In this document: piece by piece, positions 9,637 to 18,749 of the stretch
Layout: the number at the start of each line of letters is the position of its first letter
How positions within the stretch are numbered: position 1 is the first letter of the stretch
Assembly: GCA_021648845.1 (NCBI GenBank)
Contig: JAKJHY010000009.1
Coordinates: 124,001 to 188,000, forward strand
Direction of reading: 5' to 3'
From: Mycobacterium sp. MBM
Lineage (GTDB): Bacteria > Actinomycetota > Actinomycetes > Mycobacteriales > Mycobacteriaceae
Length of the DNA: 64,000 bases
The notes under the pieces: generated by a model
The model's database searches: none
What the model was told of the DNA's origin: nothing
What the model saw: only the letters and a program-made list of their open reading frames with translations
Program-made: the position numbers and the translations under genes

Positions 9637-11121
9637 TCACAGTTCGCCCGCCTCGACGGCTTCCTTGGTGTGTTGGGCGCTGGCGATCTGGGCGGCGGTG
9701 AACCGGATACCTAGCGCCGCGGCGCCGACGAGCACCGCGATCCCGGCCACCCACAACAGCGAGTAGGTGTAGCCGTGCCCGAGGGCGTCGAGCTGGGCGG
9801 CGGTCATCTCGTGCACCGGGCCGGTCGTCCCACCGAGATAGAGCGTGCGCGATGTCTGCACCGCCTGGATGATCACCAACACGATCGGGCCACCCAGGTT
9901 GTAGACCATCAGGGTGACCGCCGACACCGGCCCGATATCGCGCGGTCCGACCCCGGCGACCGCGCACAGTGGGAGCACCACCGAGATGACCCCGATTCCC
10001 AGCCCGCCGAGGACGAACAGCACCACCAGATCCGGGAAGTACGGCACATCGCGCTCCAGCGTCGAGCCGAACAGCATGGCGGCCAGCACCAGGCTGCCCG
10101 CGCCGATCACCAGCCAGCGCGGCGCGAAACGCGGGGCAAACCGGGTGGCGGCCAGATTGCCGACACCCATGCCGAGCGCGAACGGGATGAAGCAGATGCC
10201 GGCGTGCAGCGCCGAGTAGCCCAGTACGTCCTGGACAAGCAGACCGATCATCACGCTGACCGTCAGCATGACCCCGCCGGCCAGGAAGTAGGCGACGAAG
10301 GTCGCCACCCGGCTGGGATTGTCGAAGACGGTGAACGGCACCAGCGGGTTGTCGGCACGTCGTTCAACGATGACGAACCCGAGCGCCGCCAGCACGGCCG
10401 CGGCGGCGGCACCGAAAACCCACGGGTCGATCCAGCCGCGCGGCGGTCCCTGGGTGAACACCAGCACCGCGGCGGCGCAGCTGAGCGTCGCCAGCAGAGC
10501 ACCGGACACGTCGAGGGTGAGCCGTTCATGCCTGGTCTCGGCCAGCCAGACGACCGCCATGGCGATGATGGCGATGCCGATCGGCACGTTGATGAGAAAC
10601 GCCCAGCGCCAGGACACCTCGGTCAACGCTCCACCGAGTATCAGACCGAGCACCGAGCCAAGGCCCTGCATTGCGGCCGATACCGCCAGAGCCTTGTTGC
10701 GCGCGTGGCCGACGGCGTAGGTGGTGGCGATCAGGGCCAGACCGGTGGGCGCGGCCACCGCTGCGCCGATTCCCTGCACCCCGCGCGCGGCGATGAGGGT
10801 GATCTCGTCGGAGGCGACCCCACAGACCAGCGAGGCGATGGTGAACGTTGCCACCCCGGCCAGGAAGGCGCGTTTGTGCCCGATGGCGTCGCCGATCCGT
10901 CCGCCGAGCAGGAGCAGGCCACCGAAGGCCAACACATAGGCGGTGATGACCCAACTCTTACCGGCGTCGGACAGCGCCAGCTCGGCCTGCATGCGCGGGA
11001 GCGCGACGATCACGATGGTGCCGTCGAGGGTGGCCATCAGTTGCATCCCGGTGATCGCCACGATGGCCGGGCCGAGAACGCTCTCCGACAGCCGGGTACC
11101 CGGACGCTGCGACCCCGACAT
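9637..11121 (-). CDS. EfpA-like MFS drug exporter, second copy
   Basis: About 494 residues from ATG at 11119-11121, preceded by GGGTGGGAAG. ATG at 11158-11160 is an in-frame alternative. A 14-helix DHA2-family proton-coupled exporter. MQLMATLDGTIVIVALP in helix 1, GGRIGDAIGHKR (motif A) and the C-terminal SRTLYLGGTTGPV are all shared with the neighbouring EfpA. The two proteins align end to end, so this is a tandem paralogue. It lacks the long polar N-terminus of EfpA. The 166-base gap between the two genes contains an AT-rich TTCCGGAAAAATTTTCGA element and GTGTGGAGAAACTACAC, possible promoter or operator sequence. Substrates cannot be read from the sequence. Confidence 0.88.
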   Translation of the reverse strand: MSGSQRPGTRLSESVLGPAIVAITGMQLMATLDGTIVIVALPRMQAELALSDAGKSWVITAYVLAFGGLLLLGGRIGDAIGHKRAFLAGVATFTIASLVCGVASDEITLIAARGVQGIGAAVAAPTGLALIATTYAVGHARNKALAVSAAMQGLGSVLGLILGGALTEVSWRWAFLINVPIGIAIIAMAVVWLAETRHERLTLDVSGALLATLSCAAAVLVFTQGPPRGWIDPWVFGAAAAAVLAALGFVIVERRADNPLVPFTVFDNPSRVATFVAYFLAGGVMLTVSVMIGLLVQDVLGYSALHAGICFIPFALGMGVGNLAATRFAPRFAPRWLVIGAGSLVLAAMLFGSTLERDVPYFPDLVVLFVLGGLGIGVISVVLPLCAVAGVGPRDIGPVSAVTLMVYNLGGPIVLVIIQAVQTSRTLYLGGTTGPVHEMTAAQLDALGHGYTYSLLWVAGIAVLVGAAALGIRFTAAQIASAQHTKEAVEAGEL

Positions 11122-11326
11122 GGCTTCCCACCCTACCGACGGGGACCGCGGACCGATCATCCACAGGATTCATGCACAGGTGTGGAGAAACTACACGGGT
11201 GTGATTTGCAGAGGGCAGCACTGAGAGGTGCGCTCGATCCGGCGCTGTCAGCGGATACCCGGCACCCACCAACCCCAAACACGGGTTCCGGAAAAATTTT
11301 CGATCGGCCCGCGGTGCGGGCGCGGC

Positions 11327-12913
11327 TCAGCCGTCCAGCTCTCCGGCATCGATCGCGTCCTTGATCTCCTGGGCGTGCGCCACTTCCTCGGCGGTGTAGC
11401 GGATGAACAGGGCCACCGCGCCGACCACGACGGCGACCGCGGCCACCCACAACAAGCCGTAGGTGTACCCGGCGTCCAACGCGTTGTGCTGGGCCTCGTT
11501 CATGTTCTTGACCGGGCCGGTCGTACCGCCGAGGTAAAGGGTGCGCGAGGTGATGACGGCCTGGATGATGGCCAGCACCACCGGGCCACCGAGGTTCTGC
11601 AGCATCAGCGCGATCGCCGACACCGGACCGATCTCGTCGAAGCCGACCCCGGCGATCGCCGACACCGTCAGCGGCACCACGATCATGCCGATGCCGAACC
11701 CGCCGACGGTGATCGGAATGACCAGATTCGGGAAGTACGGGATATCGCCGTTGAGCGTGGAACCGTAGATCATCGCGGCCAGGACGAACACACCACCGGC
11801 GATCACCAGCCAGCGCGGGGCGAACCGCGACACCAGTTGTGAGGACACCCCGAGCCCGATCCCGAGCGCGACCACGAAGGGAATGAAGCCGATACCGGCG
11901 CGCAGCGCGCTGTAGCCCATGATGTCCTGCACGTACAGGCCGATCAGCACCGTCAGGGTGAACATCACGCCGCCGGCCAGGAACACGGCGGTGAAGGTGG
12001 CGACCCGGTTGCGGTCACGGAACAGCGAGAACGGCACCACCGGGTTCTCCGCGGTGCGCTCCACATAGAGGAACGCCAGACCGAAGATGCATGCCGCGGC
12101 ACCCGAGGCGAGGGTCATCGGCGACAGCCAACCCTGCTCGGGTCCCATGGAGAATCCGAACACCGCGGCGGTGCAGAACAGCGTCGCCAGGATGGCGCCG
12201 GCGGCATCCAGCTTCATCCGGGCGCGGTTGGTCTCGGTCAGGTGGGTGCGGGCCAGATAGAGCATGAGCAGGCCGATCGGCACGTTCACCAGGAACGCCC
12301 ACCGCCACGACACCTCGGTGAGCGCGCCGCCGATCACCAGACCCATGACCGAGCCGACGCCGGTCATCGCGGCGAACACCGCGGTGGCCTGGTTGCGGGC
12401 GGGACCCTTGGGGAACGTGGTGGCGATCAGCGCCAGTCCGGTGGGCGAGGCGATGGCCGCGCCGACGCCCTGCAACAGGCGCGCGATGACCAGGGTGGCC
12501 TCGTCCCACGCCACCCCGCAGAGCACCGAGGCGATGGTGAAGAGCGCGACGCCGACGATGAAGGTGCGTTTGCGGCCGATGGTGTCGCCGAGGCGTCCGC
12601 CCAGCAGCATCAGGCCACCGAAGGTCAGCACGTAGGCGGTGATGACCCAACTGCGCCCCGCATCGGAGAGTCCCAGCTCATCCTGGATCTTAGGAAGCGC
12701 GACGATGGCGACCGTGCTGTCCATCGTCGCCAGCAGCTGCATCCCGCCGATGGCGATCACCGCGGCAATGAAGTTCCAGGGCGGCACCCACGCCGGTAAC
12801 CTGCTGCTTTGCCGCATATCCCCCCGGCCCACGTGTACTGGTAGGGCCCGGTCGCTGCCACCTGCGTCGTCCCGGCGGCTGGATTTACGCCCAGCGTCGT
12901 TGAGAGCAGTCAT
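11327..12913 (-). CDS. efpA: EfpA, MFS multidrug efflux transporter
   Basis: 528 residues with a polar cytoplasmic N-terminus of about 45 residues and 14 predicted helices. The stretch IGGMQLLATMDSTVAIVALP, motif A GGRLGDTIGRKR and the C-terminus VAHAQEIKDAIDAGEL match M. tuberculosis EfpA nearly residue for residue, as does the position between proS and cysG. EfpA is an inner-membrane DHA2 exporter associated with drug tolerance. Upstream is a short AT-rich segment (12914-12946) with TCTTAAGA dyad and TACTGT, probably its own promoter. The second copy lies directly downstream on the same strand. Confidence 0.95.
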   Translation of the reverse strand: MTALNDAGRKSSRRDDAGGSDRALPVHVGRGDMRQSSRLPAWVPPWNFIAAVIAIGGMQLLATMDSTVAIVALPKIQDELGLSDAGRSWVITAYVLTFGGLMLLGGRLGDTIGRKRTFIVGVALFTIASVLCGVAWDEATLVIARLLQGVGAAIASPTGLALIATTFPKGPARNQATAVFAAMTGVGSVMGLVIGGALTEVSWRWAFLVNVPIGLLMLYLARTHLTETNRARMKLDAAGAILATLFCTAAVFGFSMGPEQGWLSPMTLASGAAACIFGLAFLYVERTAENPVVPFSLFRDRNRVATFTAVFLAGGVMFTLTVLIGLYVQDIMGYSALRAGIGFIPFVVALGIGLGVSSQLVSRFAPRWLVIAGGVFVLAAMIYGSTLNGDIPYFPNLVIPITVGGFGIGMIVVPLTVSAIAGVGFDEIGPVSAIALMLQNLGGPVVLAIIQAVITSRTLYLGGTTGPVKNMNEAQHNALDAGYTYGLLWVAAVAVVVGAVALFIRYTAEEVAHAQEIKDAIDAGELDG

Positions 12914-12946
12914 ACCGGGTTACCTTACAGTAATCTTAAGAATCCT

Positions 12947-14152
12947 TTAACTGCCGAAGCCCGCCACGGGCCCGATCACGATGATCGCGGGCGGTCTGAT
13001 CCCCTCCGAACGCACCCGCTCACCGACATCCGCGAGCGTCGCGCGCACCGTGCGCTGAGCGGCCGTCGTCCCGTGCTGGACCACCATCACCGGCGTATCC
13101 GCTGGTCTTCCGCCTGCCAGCAACGCGCCGGCGAAAAGTTCGATGCGCTCCACCGCCATCAGCAAGACGATCGTCCCGGACATCGCGGCCAGCGCATCCC
13201 AATTTACTAACGATTCGGGATGATCCGGCGCAACATGCCCGCTGACCACCACGAACTCATGGGTCACGTGGCGATGGGTGACCGGGACACCCGCCAACGC
13301 AGGAACCGCTATGGCACTGGTCACACCGGGCACCACGGTCACCGCGACGCCGGCCTCGGCGCACGCGATCACCTCTTCGTACCCGCGGGCGAAGACGAAC
13401 GGGTCGCCGCCCTTGAGCCGGACCACGAACTTGCCCGCTCGCGCCCGGTCGATGAGGACGTTGTTGATCGCCTCCTGAGCCATCGCCCGTCCGTACGGGA
13501 TCTTGGCCGCGTCGATGATCTCGACATGCGGTCCGAGTTCGGCGAGCAACTCCGGCGGTGCCAGTCGGTCGGCCACCACCACATCGGCGTGCGCCAACAG
13601 CCGCCGGCCGCGCACCGTGATCAGCTCGGGGTCGCCCGGCCCGCCGCCGACCAGCGCGACGCCCTCGCGCACGATATCGCCGTGCTCGGCGCTGCGGTCG
13701 GCGATCACCCCGGTCTGCAGCGCGTCGTGGATGGCGTTGCGGATGGCCGCCGAGCGCCGATGTTCGCCACCGGCCAGCACACCGACCGCGAGACCGTCAT
13801 GGTCGAAGGATGCCGGAGTGACCGCGGTGCCCTCGATCGCCACGTCCGCGCGCACGCAGAAGATGCGCCGCCGTTCGGCGCCGGCCACGATCGCGGCATT
13901 GACGTGCGGATCGTCGGTGGCGGCGAGCACATACCACGCGCCGTCGAGATCTTCGTCACGGAAATCGCGCAATGTCAACGTGATCGGCTCGAAGGCCTCG
14001 ACCGACGGGGTGGCCGCCCGGGTGATGACGTGGACGTCGGCGCCGGCGGCGATCAGCAGCGGCAGACGCCGTTGGGCCACCGTGCCGCCACCCACCACGA
14101 CGACCTTGCGGCCTTCCAGACGCAGGCCGACCAGGTAGGCGTTCTCTGTCAC
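12947..14152 (-). CDS. cysG: Siroheme synthase CysG: uroporphyrinogen-III methyltransferase / precorrin-2 dehydrogenase
   Basis: 401 residues. The N-terminal half (about 1-150) is a precorrin-2 dehydrogenase/ferrochelatase-type domain with the NAD motif VVVVGGGTVAQRR. The C-terminal half (about 160-400) is a SAM-dependent uroporphyrinogen-III C-methyltransferase with GGGPGDPELIT, YGRAMAQEAIN and RLKGGDPFVF. It leads uro'gen III to precorrin-2 and sirohydrochlorin, the branch to siroheme and cobalamin. The GTG overlaps the cobB stop (GTGA), so it is translationally coupled. Confidence 0.95.
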   Translation of the reverse strand: MTENAYLVGLRLEGRKVVVVGGGTVAQRRLPLLIAAGADVHVITRAATPSVEAFEPITLTLRDFRDEDLDGAWYVLAATDDPHVNAAIVAGAERRRIFCVRADVAIEGTAVTPASFDHDGLAVGVLAGGEHRRSAAIRNAIHDALQTGVIADRSAEHGDIVREGVALVGGGPGDPELITVRGRRLLAHADVVVADRLAPPELLAELGPHVEIIDAAKIPYGRAMAQEAINNVLIDRARAGKFVVRLKGGDPFVFARGYEEVIACAEAGVAVTVVPGVTSAIAVPALAGVPVTHRHVTHEFVVVSGHVAPDHPESLVNWDALAAMSGTIVLLMAVERIELFAGALLAGGRPADTPVMVVQHGTTAAQRTVRATLADVGERVRSEGIRPPAIIVIGPVAGFGS

Positions 14153-15513
14153 CCGCCGAGCTTAAAGGTTGCGGCCGCGGCGACGAAGCCGGAGCTGCCA
14201 TGCGGATGCGCCGCCGGGTGTGTATGCAGGTACCCAGCGTGCACACCGCCGTGCACCACGCCATCAGCCATCGGCTCACCCGACGGCGAGCGAAAGCCCC
14301 AGGCGCTCGGATAGTCACGGTCGAAAGTCACTGCTGTGCGATGGAATTCGTGTCCGCTGACCCGCTCGCCCACGGTGTGCAGCGCAGACTCGGTGACCGC
14401 CACGGCATCGCGGTACCCCAGTGTGAGCCGCTCGGTGAACCGGGCCGACCCGGCGAGCACCCCGCACATCGGCACACCGTCGAGATCGTCGACCAGATAG
14501 GTCAGGCCGGCGCATTCGGCATGCACCGGGGCTCCGGCGGCCGCCAGCGCGCGGATCTGGCCGCGGACGGTCGCATTGGCCGACAGTTCGGCGGTGAACT
14601 GCTCCGGGAACCCGCCCGGGATCACCAGCGCCGCGGTGTCGTCGGGCAGCTCGTCGACCAGCGGATCGAAGTCCACCACATCCGCCCCCGCGGCGGTCAG
14701 CAGTTCGCGGTGCTCGGCGTAGCCGAAGCTGAACGCCCGCCCCGCGGCCAGTGCGACGGTCACCCCGGAGACCGGTTGAGCCACATCCGCCGACCACGCC
14801 GTCGCGCCGACATGGCCGCCGGCGGCCGCGGCCACCGCCGCGATATCGACATGCGTGGCCACCAGCTCCGTCATCGCGGTCACGGCGCGGTCGGCGAGCG
14901 CACCGTATTCGACGGCGGTGACCAGCCCCAGATGGCGGGAGGGCACCTCTAGTTCGGCCGTGCGCGGTATCGCCCCGAGCACCGGCACACCCACCCGCTC
15001 GCAGGCCTGCCGCAGCACCTGCTCGTGGCGCGGGGTGCCGACCCGGTTGAGGATCACCCCGGCCGGCCGGGTCGAGGTGTCATAGGTCGAAAAGCCGTGC
15101 AGCAGAGCGGCAATGCTGTGACTCTGGCCGCGGGCATCGACCACGAGCACCACCGGCGCGCCCAGCAGCCCGGCCACGTGCGCGGTGGATCCGTGCGCCG
15201 GACCCATTCCGTCGGCGTCGATGCGGCCGTCGAACAGGCCCATCACCCCTTCCACGACGGCGATATCGGCACCTGCGGTGCCGTGCCGGTAGAGCGGGCC
15301 GATCAACGATTCCCCCAGCAGCACCGGGTCCAGGTTTCGGCCCGGCAGCCCGGCGGCCAGGGCGTGGTACCCGGGATCGATGAAATCGGGCCCGACCTTG
15401 AACGGTGCGACCCGATGCCCGGCGCGCCGCAGCGCACCCATCAAACCGGTTGCGACGGTGGTCTTTCCGCTACCCGATGCCGGCGCGGCGATGACGACCG
15501 CGGGCACACTCAT
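14149..15513 (-). CDS. cobB: Cobyrinate / hydrogenobyrinate a,c-diamide synthase
   Basis: 454 residues. CobB amidates side chains a and c of the corrin ring using glutamine and ATP. A dethiobiotin-synthetase-like ATPase domain with P-loop ASGSGKTTVATGL (about 12-24) is followed by a class-I-type glutaminase domain with the catalytic Cys in HAECAGLTYLVDDL (about residue 334) and a C-terminal His region. The length is normal for the family. It is coupled to cysG by a 4-base overlap and separated from cobO by 265 bases of repeat-bearing DNA. Confidence 0.95.
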   Translation of the reverse strand: MSVPAVVIAAPASGSGKTTVATGLMGALRRAGHRVAPFKVGPDFIDPGYHALAAGLPGRNLDPVLLGESLIGPLYRHGTAGADIAVVEGVMGLFDGRIDADGMGPAHGSTAHVAGLLGAPVVLVVDARGQSHSIAALLHGFSTYDTSTRPAGVILNRVGTPRHEQVLRQACERVGVPVLGAIPRTAELEVPSRHLGLVTAVEYGALADRAVTAMTELVATHVDIAAVAAAAGGHVGATAWSADVAQPVSGVTVALAAGRAFSFGYAEHRELLTAAGADVVDFDPLVDELPDDTAALVIPGGFPEQFTAELSANATVRGQIRALAAAGAPVHAECAGLTYLVDDLDGVPMCGVLAGSARFTERLTLGYRDAVAVTESALHTVGERVSGHEFHRTAVTFDRDYPSAWGFRSPSGEPMADGVVHGGVHAGYLHTHPAAHPHGSSGFVAAAATFKLGG

Positions 15514-15524
15514 GAAGCCACCAT

Positions 15525-15728
15525 CCCCCGCCCCCCGCGAGCGTGCGTGTCTGCAGGCGACACACCGGACACATCAGTGAGATCACGCACGCTCGGCCGA
15601 ATATCCCCGATCAGCCGATGCGATAGTGCGGAACGCGCAGCGGGCAGCCGAGGCCGTGCGAGGGTGCGCAAACTCCGACAAACTGCCCGCGTGTCGCCCT
15701 CAGACACGCACACTCGCGGGGATGGGGG
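15525..15728. repeat. Intergenic palindromic repeat element between cobO and cobB
   Basis: The left arm 15525-15563 (CCCCGCGAGCGTGCGTGTCT core) and right arm 15691-15728 form an imperfect inverted repeat of about 38 bases, with most positions paired. Nested inside, CGAGCGTGCGTG (15538-15549) pairs perfectly with CACGCACGCTCG (15584-15595). Similar GCGAGCGTGCGTGTC-type palindromes occur between genes in many mycobacteria as far as I recall. No transposase or coding frame is credible here. It may form a large cruciform or RNA structure between cobO and cobB. Confidence 0.7.
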
Positions 15729-15733
15729 CGTCG

Positions 15734-15757
15734 CCATCACCATCACCATCACCATCA
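15734..15757. repeat. (CCATCA)4 hexanucleotide repeat
   Basis: Four perfect copies of CCATCA immediately downstream of cobO, outside any supported gene. Such simple repeats are prone to slippage. Here a length change would alter only the cobO-cobB spacer. Confidence 0.85.
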
Positions 15758-15791
15758 GCATTTCCATTCGATAGCGCATTACCATTCGATA
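15758..15791. repeat. Short tandem duplication covering the cobO 3' end
   Basis: GCATTTCCATTCGATA (15758-15773) and GCATTACCATTCGATA (15776-15791) differ at one base and are 18 bases apart. The second copy contains the cobO stop codon and last codons (Ile-Glu-Trp-stop). The first is a non-coding copy just after it. Confidence 0.8.
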
Positions 15792-16393
15792 CCGCGCTGA
15801 CCCTTGCGCCCGGCGTCCATCGGGTGCTTGACCTTCGTCATCTCGGTGACCAGGTCCGCGGCATCCAACAGGGCCTGCGGAGCGTCACGGCCGGTGATCA
15901 CCACGTGCTGGTGGCCGGGCCGGGCGGCCAGCGTCGCGATCACCTCATCGGTGCTGATCCAGCCCCACTTGAGTGGGTAGGTGAACTCGTCGAGCACATA
16001 GAAGTCATGGCGCTGCTCGGCGATCCGGCGGCTGATCTCGGCCCAGCCGTCGCGGGCGGTCTCGGCGTGGTCCACCTCGCTGCCGTGCTTACGCGTCCAC
16101 GACCAGCCCGAACCCATCTTGTGCCACTGCACCGGCCCACCGGTGCCGTGCTCATCGTGCAGGCGACCGAGTTCCCGAAACGCGCTCTCCTCCCCCACTT
16201 TCCATTTCGCACTCTTGACGAACTGGAACACCGCGATATCGAAACCCTGGTTCCAGGCCCGCAGCGCCATCCCGAAGGCGGCGGTCGACTTCCCCTTGCC
16301 GGCACCGGTGTGCACCGCCAGCAGCGGCGCATTGCGGCGCGCCCTGGTGGTCAGCCCGTCGTCCGGCACGGTCAGCGGTTGTCCCTGTGGCAC
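15779..16393 (-). CDS. cobO: Cob(I)alamin / corrinoid adenosyltransferase
   Basis: 204 residues. It transfers the adenosyl group of ATP to cob(I)yrinate a,c-diamide, forming the Co-C bond (CobA/CobO type, cytoplasmic). The P-loop HTGAGKGKSTAAFG (about 28-41), VFQFVKSAKWKVGE and the DEFTYPLKWGW segment are diagnostic. The GTG start is preceded by AGGAGA. The start is 17 bases downstream of the chelatase stop, so they are co-transcribed. The 3' end is duplicated (see the repeat there). Confidence 0.95.
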   Translation of the reverse strand: MPQGQPLTVPDDGLTTRARRNAPLLAVHTGAGKGKSTAAFGMALRAWNQGFDIAVFQFVKSAKWKVGEESAFRELGRLHDEHGTGGPVQWHKMGSGWSWTRKHGSEVDHAETARDGWAEISRRIAEQRHDFYVLDEFTYPLKWGWISTDEVIATLAARPGHQHVVITGRDAPQALLDAADLVTEMTKVKHPMDAGRKGQRGIEW

Positions 16394-16410
16394 GGCTTGT
16401 CTCCTCGGTC

Positions 16411-18291
16411 CTACGCCGCCGTCTTGACCAGCGATGTCAGCTCGCCGGCCTGCAGTTGGGCCAGCCGGACGGCGGGCGCCTCCAACTGCTGGGCAAGCTG
16501 CTCGGCCAAGCCCAGACGGACAAAGGACGTTTCACAATCGACCACGACGGCGGCAGCGCCCTCGGCGACCAGCAGCCGGGCGGCGGCCCGGGTTCGGCCC
16601 AGCGGATCCGGCCCGCCGGTGGCGCGGCCGTCGGTCAGCACCACGACCAGCGGACGGCGGGCACGGTCGCGTGCCTTCTCCCGCAGCACCACATCCCGGG
16701 CCGCCAACAACCCTTGCGCCAGCGGGGTTTTGCCGCCGGTGTCGAAACGTGCCAGTCGGCGACCGGCGATGTACACCGAGGACGTCGGCGGGAGCAAAAC
16801 GTCCGCGCGTTGCCCGCGGAAGGTGATCACCGCGACCTTGTCGCGACGTTGGTAGGCATCACGCAGTAGTGACAGTGTGGCGCCGCCGACGGCGGACATC
16901 CGGTCCCGGGCGGCCATCGATCCGGAGGCGTCCACCACGAAGATCACCAGATTGCCTTCCCGGCCTTCCCGGACCGCGCGCCGGACATCGTCGGGCTGCA
17001 CGCGTGGCCGGCCCGGCTGGCGCTGATTGTTGACCGCGGCCAGCAGCGTGGCGAACACGTGGGTGCCATGCCCCTCGCCGGGAACGTCGGTCGCGCCGAC
17101 GGTGCTGCCGGTGCGGTTACGGGCCCGCGAGCGCCGGCCCGGGGCACCCTCACCGACACCGGGCACCACCAGCGCCTTGGTGCGGAAGGTGGCCGACGGC
17201 GGTGCACTGGACCGGGTCTGGGGCGCGCCGGTGTGCTTCGGTGCCTCGGATTGCGCACCGCTTTGCCCGTTGCTCTGTGAATCTCCCTGCGGGGGCGGTC
17301 CGTCCATCGGGGTATCCGACCCACCGCCACCGGGGGGTTCCGGGTCGGGTTCGGGATCTTCGGAAGCCTCTTCGGTCTGCGAGAGCGCCTCGTCGAGGCG
17401 CTCCTGGTCCAGGCCCGGATCATCGAACGGGTCCCGCCGGCGCCGGTGCGGCAGCGCCAACTCGGCCGCCACCCGGATGTCCTGCTCCTCCACGATCGAA
17501 CTCGCCCGCCAGGCCGCATGCGCCACCGCCGTGCGGGCGAGCACCAGGTCTGCGCGCATACCGTCCACGTCGAAGGCCGCGCACAACGCTGCGATGCGCC
17601 GTAATTCGTTGTCCGGCAGCTGCACTGACGGCACCGCGGCGCGCGCAGCGGCGATCCGGCGGGCCAATTCGCTGTCGGCATCGGCGTGCCGGGCGGCGAA
17701 GCCGACCGGGTCGGCCTCGAAGGCCAACCGGGAGCGGATCACCTCCACCCGGACGTCGACATCGCGGGAGGCGGCCACGTCGACGGTCAGCCCGAAGCGG
17801 TCGAGCAACTGGGGGCGCAGTTCACCCTCTTCCGGGTTCATCGTGCCGATCAGCACGAAACGAGCGTCATGGGAATGCGAGACACCGTCGCGTTCGATGT
17901 GCACCCGGCCCATCGCCGCGGCATCGAGCAGCACATCGACGAGGTGGTCGTGCAGCAGATTCACCTCGTCGACGTAGAGCACACCGCCGTGGGCGCGGGC
18001 CAGCAGCCCCGGGGAAAACGCATGCTCCCCATCGCGCAGCACCTTCTGCAGGTCCAGCGATCCGACCACCCGATCCTCGGTCGCCCCGATCGGCAGCTCG
18101 ACCAGGCGCGCGTCGTCGTCGACCTGGGCCAGCACCGCCGCCAGGGCCCGCACCGCGGTCGACTTCGCGGTGCCCTTCTCGCCGCGGATCAGCACCCCGC
18201 CGATATCGGGACGCACCGCGCACAGCACCAGGGCCAGTCGCAGCCGGTCGTGGCCCACCAAGGCGCTGAACGGGTAATGGATGGTCGTCAC
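16411..18291 (-). CDS. Fused ChlI/ChlD-type metal chelatase subunit
   Basis: 626 residues from GTG at 18289-18291, which overlaps the upstream GNAT stop (GTGA). An AAA+ ATPase domain has Walker [11 protein letters not shown] (about 36-45), like BchI/ChlI. A Pro/Glu/Ser-rich acidic linker (about 300-400) follows. The C-terminal VWA domain has the MIDAS motif VDASGSM near 452, like BchD/ChlD. The family drives metal insertion into tetrapyrroles. The organism has no sign of chlorophyll synthesis, and the gene sits directly before cobO, so the likely role is ATPase partner of CobN-type cobaltochelatase. That is inference; a role with other metal-inserted targets cannot be excluded. Matches Rv2850c by position. 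Confidence 0.9.
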   Translation of the reverse strand: MTTIHYPFSALVGHDRLRLALVLCAVRPDIGGVLIRGEKGTAKSTAVRALAAVLAQVDDDARLVELPIGATEDRVVGSLDLQKVLRDGEHAFSPGLLARAHGGVLYVDEVNLLHDHLVDVLLDAAAMGRVHIERDGVSHSHDARFVLIGTMNPEEGELRPQLLDRFGLTVDVAASRDVDVRVEVIRSRLAFEADPVGFAARHADADSELARRIAAARAAVPSVQLPDNELRRIAALCAAFDVDGMRADLVLARTAVAHAAWRASSIVEEQDIRVAAELALPHRRRRDPFDDPGLDQERLDEALSQTEEASEDPEPDPEPPGGGGSDTPMDGPPPQGDSQSNGQSGAQSEAPKHTGAPQTRSSAPPSATFRTKALVVPGVGEGAPGRRSRARNRTGSTVGATDVPGEGHGTHVFATLLAAVNNQRQPGRPRVQPDDVRRAVREGREGNLVIFVVDASGSMAARDRMSAVGGATLSLLRDAYQRRDKVAVITFRGQRADVLLPPTSSVYIAGRRLARFDTGGKTPLAQGLLAARDVVLREKARDRARRPLVVVLTDGRATGGPDPLGRTRAAARLLVAEGAAAVVVDCETSFVRLGLAEQLAQQLEAPAVRLAQLQAGELTSLVKTAA

Positions 18292-18749
18292 AGCGGTACC
18301 GCCCCCGGCCGGATCATCGGCACATGCGGGATCCCGTCCTCCAGGTACTCGTCGCCGTCGCGGACGAACCCGTGTGCGCCGTACATGTCTTGCAGGTAGG
18401 TCTGGGCATCGATGCGGCACGGGTAGTCGCCCACCTCGGCGATGGCGGCCTGCATCAACCTCGAGGTGTGCCCGTGGCCACGGTCGACCCGCTTGGTGCA
18501 CACCCGCCCGATCCGGAACACCTTTTCCCCGCCGGGGTGCTCCTCCATCAATCGCAGCGTCGAGATCACCTGTCCGTCAGGATTTTCCAGCCAGAAGTGG
18601 CGGGTCTCGGCCAGCAGGTCACGGCCATCGAGCTCCGGGTAGGGGCAGGCCTGCTCGACGACGAACACCTCGACGCGCAGCTTGAGCAGCTCATAGAGGG
18701 TGGCGGCGTCGAGGTCCTTCGCCCAGCTACGGCGCAGCGCGACCGTCAT
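18288..18749 (-). CDS. GNAT acetyltransferase, ElaA family
   Basis: 153 residues from ATG at 18747-18749. [25 protein letters not shown] is the ElaA hallmark. The acetyl-CoA loop [21 protein letters not shown] follows. Family substrates are unknown. Overlaps of 4 bases with mqo upstream (ATGA) and the chelatase downstream show one translational unit, though no functional link is evident. Confidence 0.92.
   Translation of the reverse strand: MTVALRRSWAKDLDAATLYELLKLRVEVFVVEQACPYPELDGRDLLAETRHFWLENPDGQVISTLRLMEEHPGGEKVFRIGRVCTKRVDRGHGHTSRLMQAAIAEVGDYPCRIDAQTYLQDMYGAHGFVRDGDEYLEDGIPHVPMIRPGAVPL

Noticed and set aside
9775..11364. Rightward open frame of 529 codons
   Set aside because: Antisense to the second EfpA-type gene; composition (His, Arg, Gly, Asp-rich) is typical of reverse-strand reading of membrane-protein codons.
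15510..15785. Possible 91-residue protein between cobB and cobO
   Set aside because: It is made of the palindromic and hexanucleotide repeats (Met-Val runs), has no ribosome site and no family.
15525..15791. CRISPR array or insertion sequence
   Set aside because: The repeats are palindromic or simple hexamers without spacers, and there is no transposase or cas gene.
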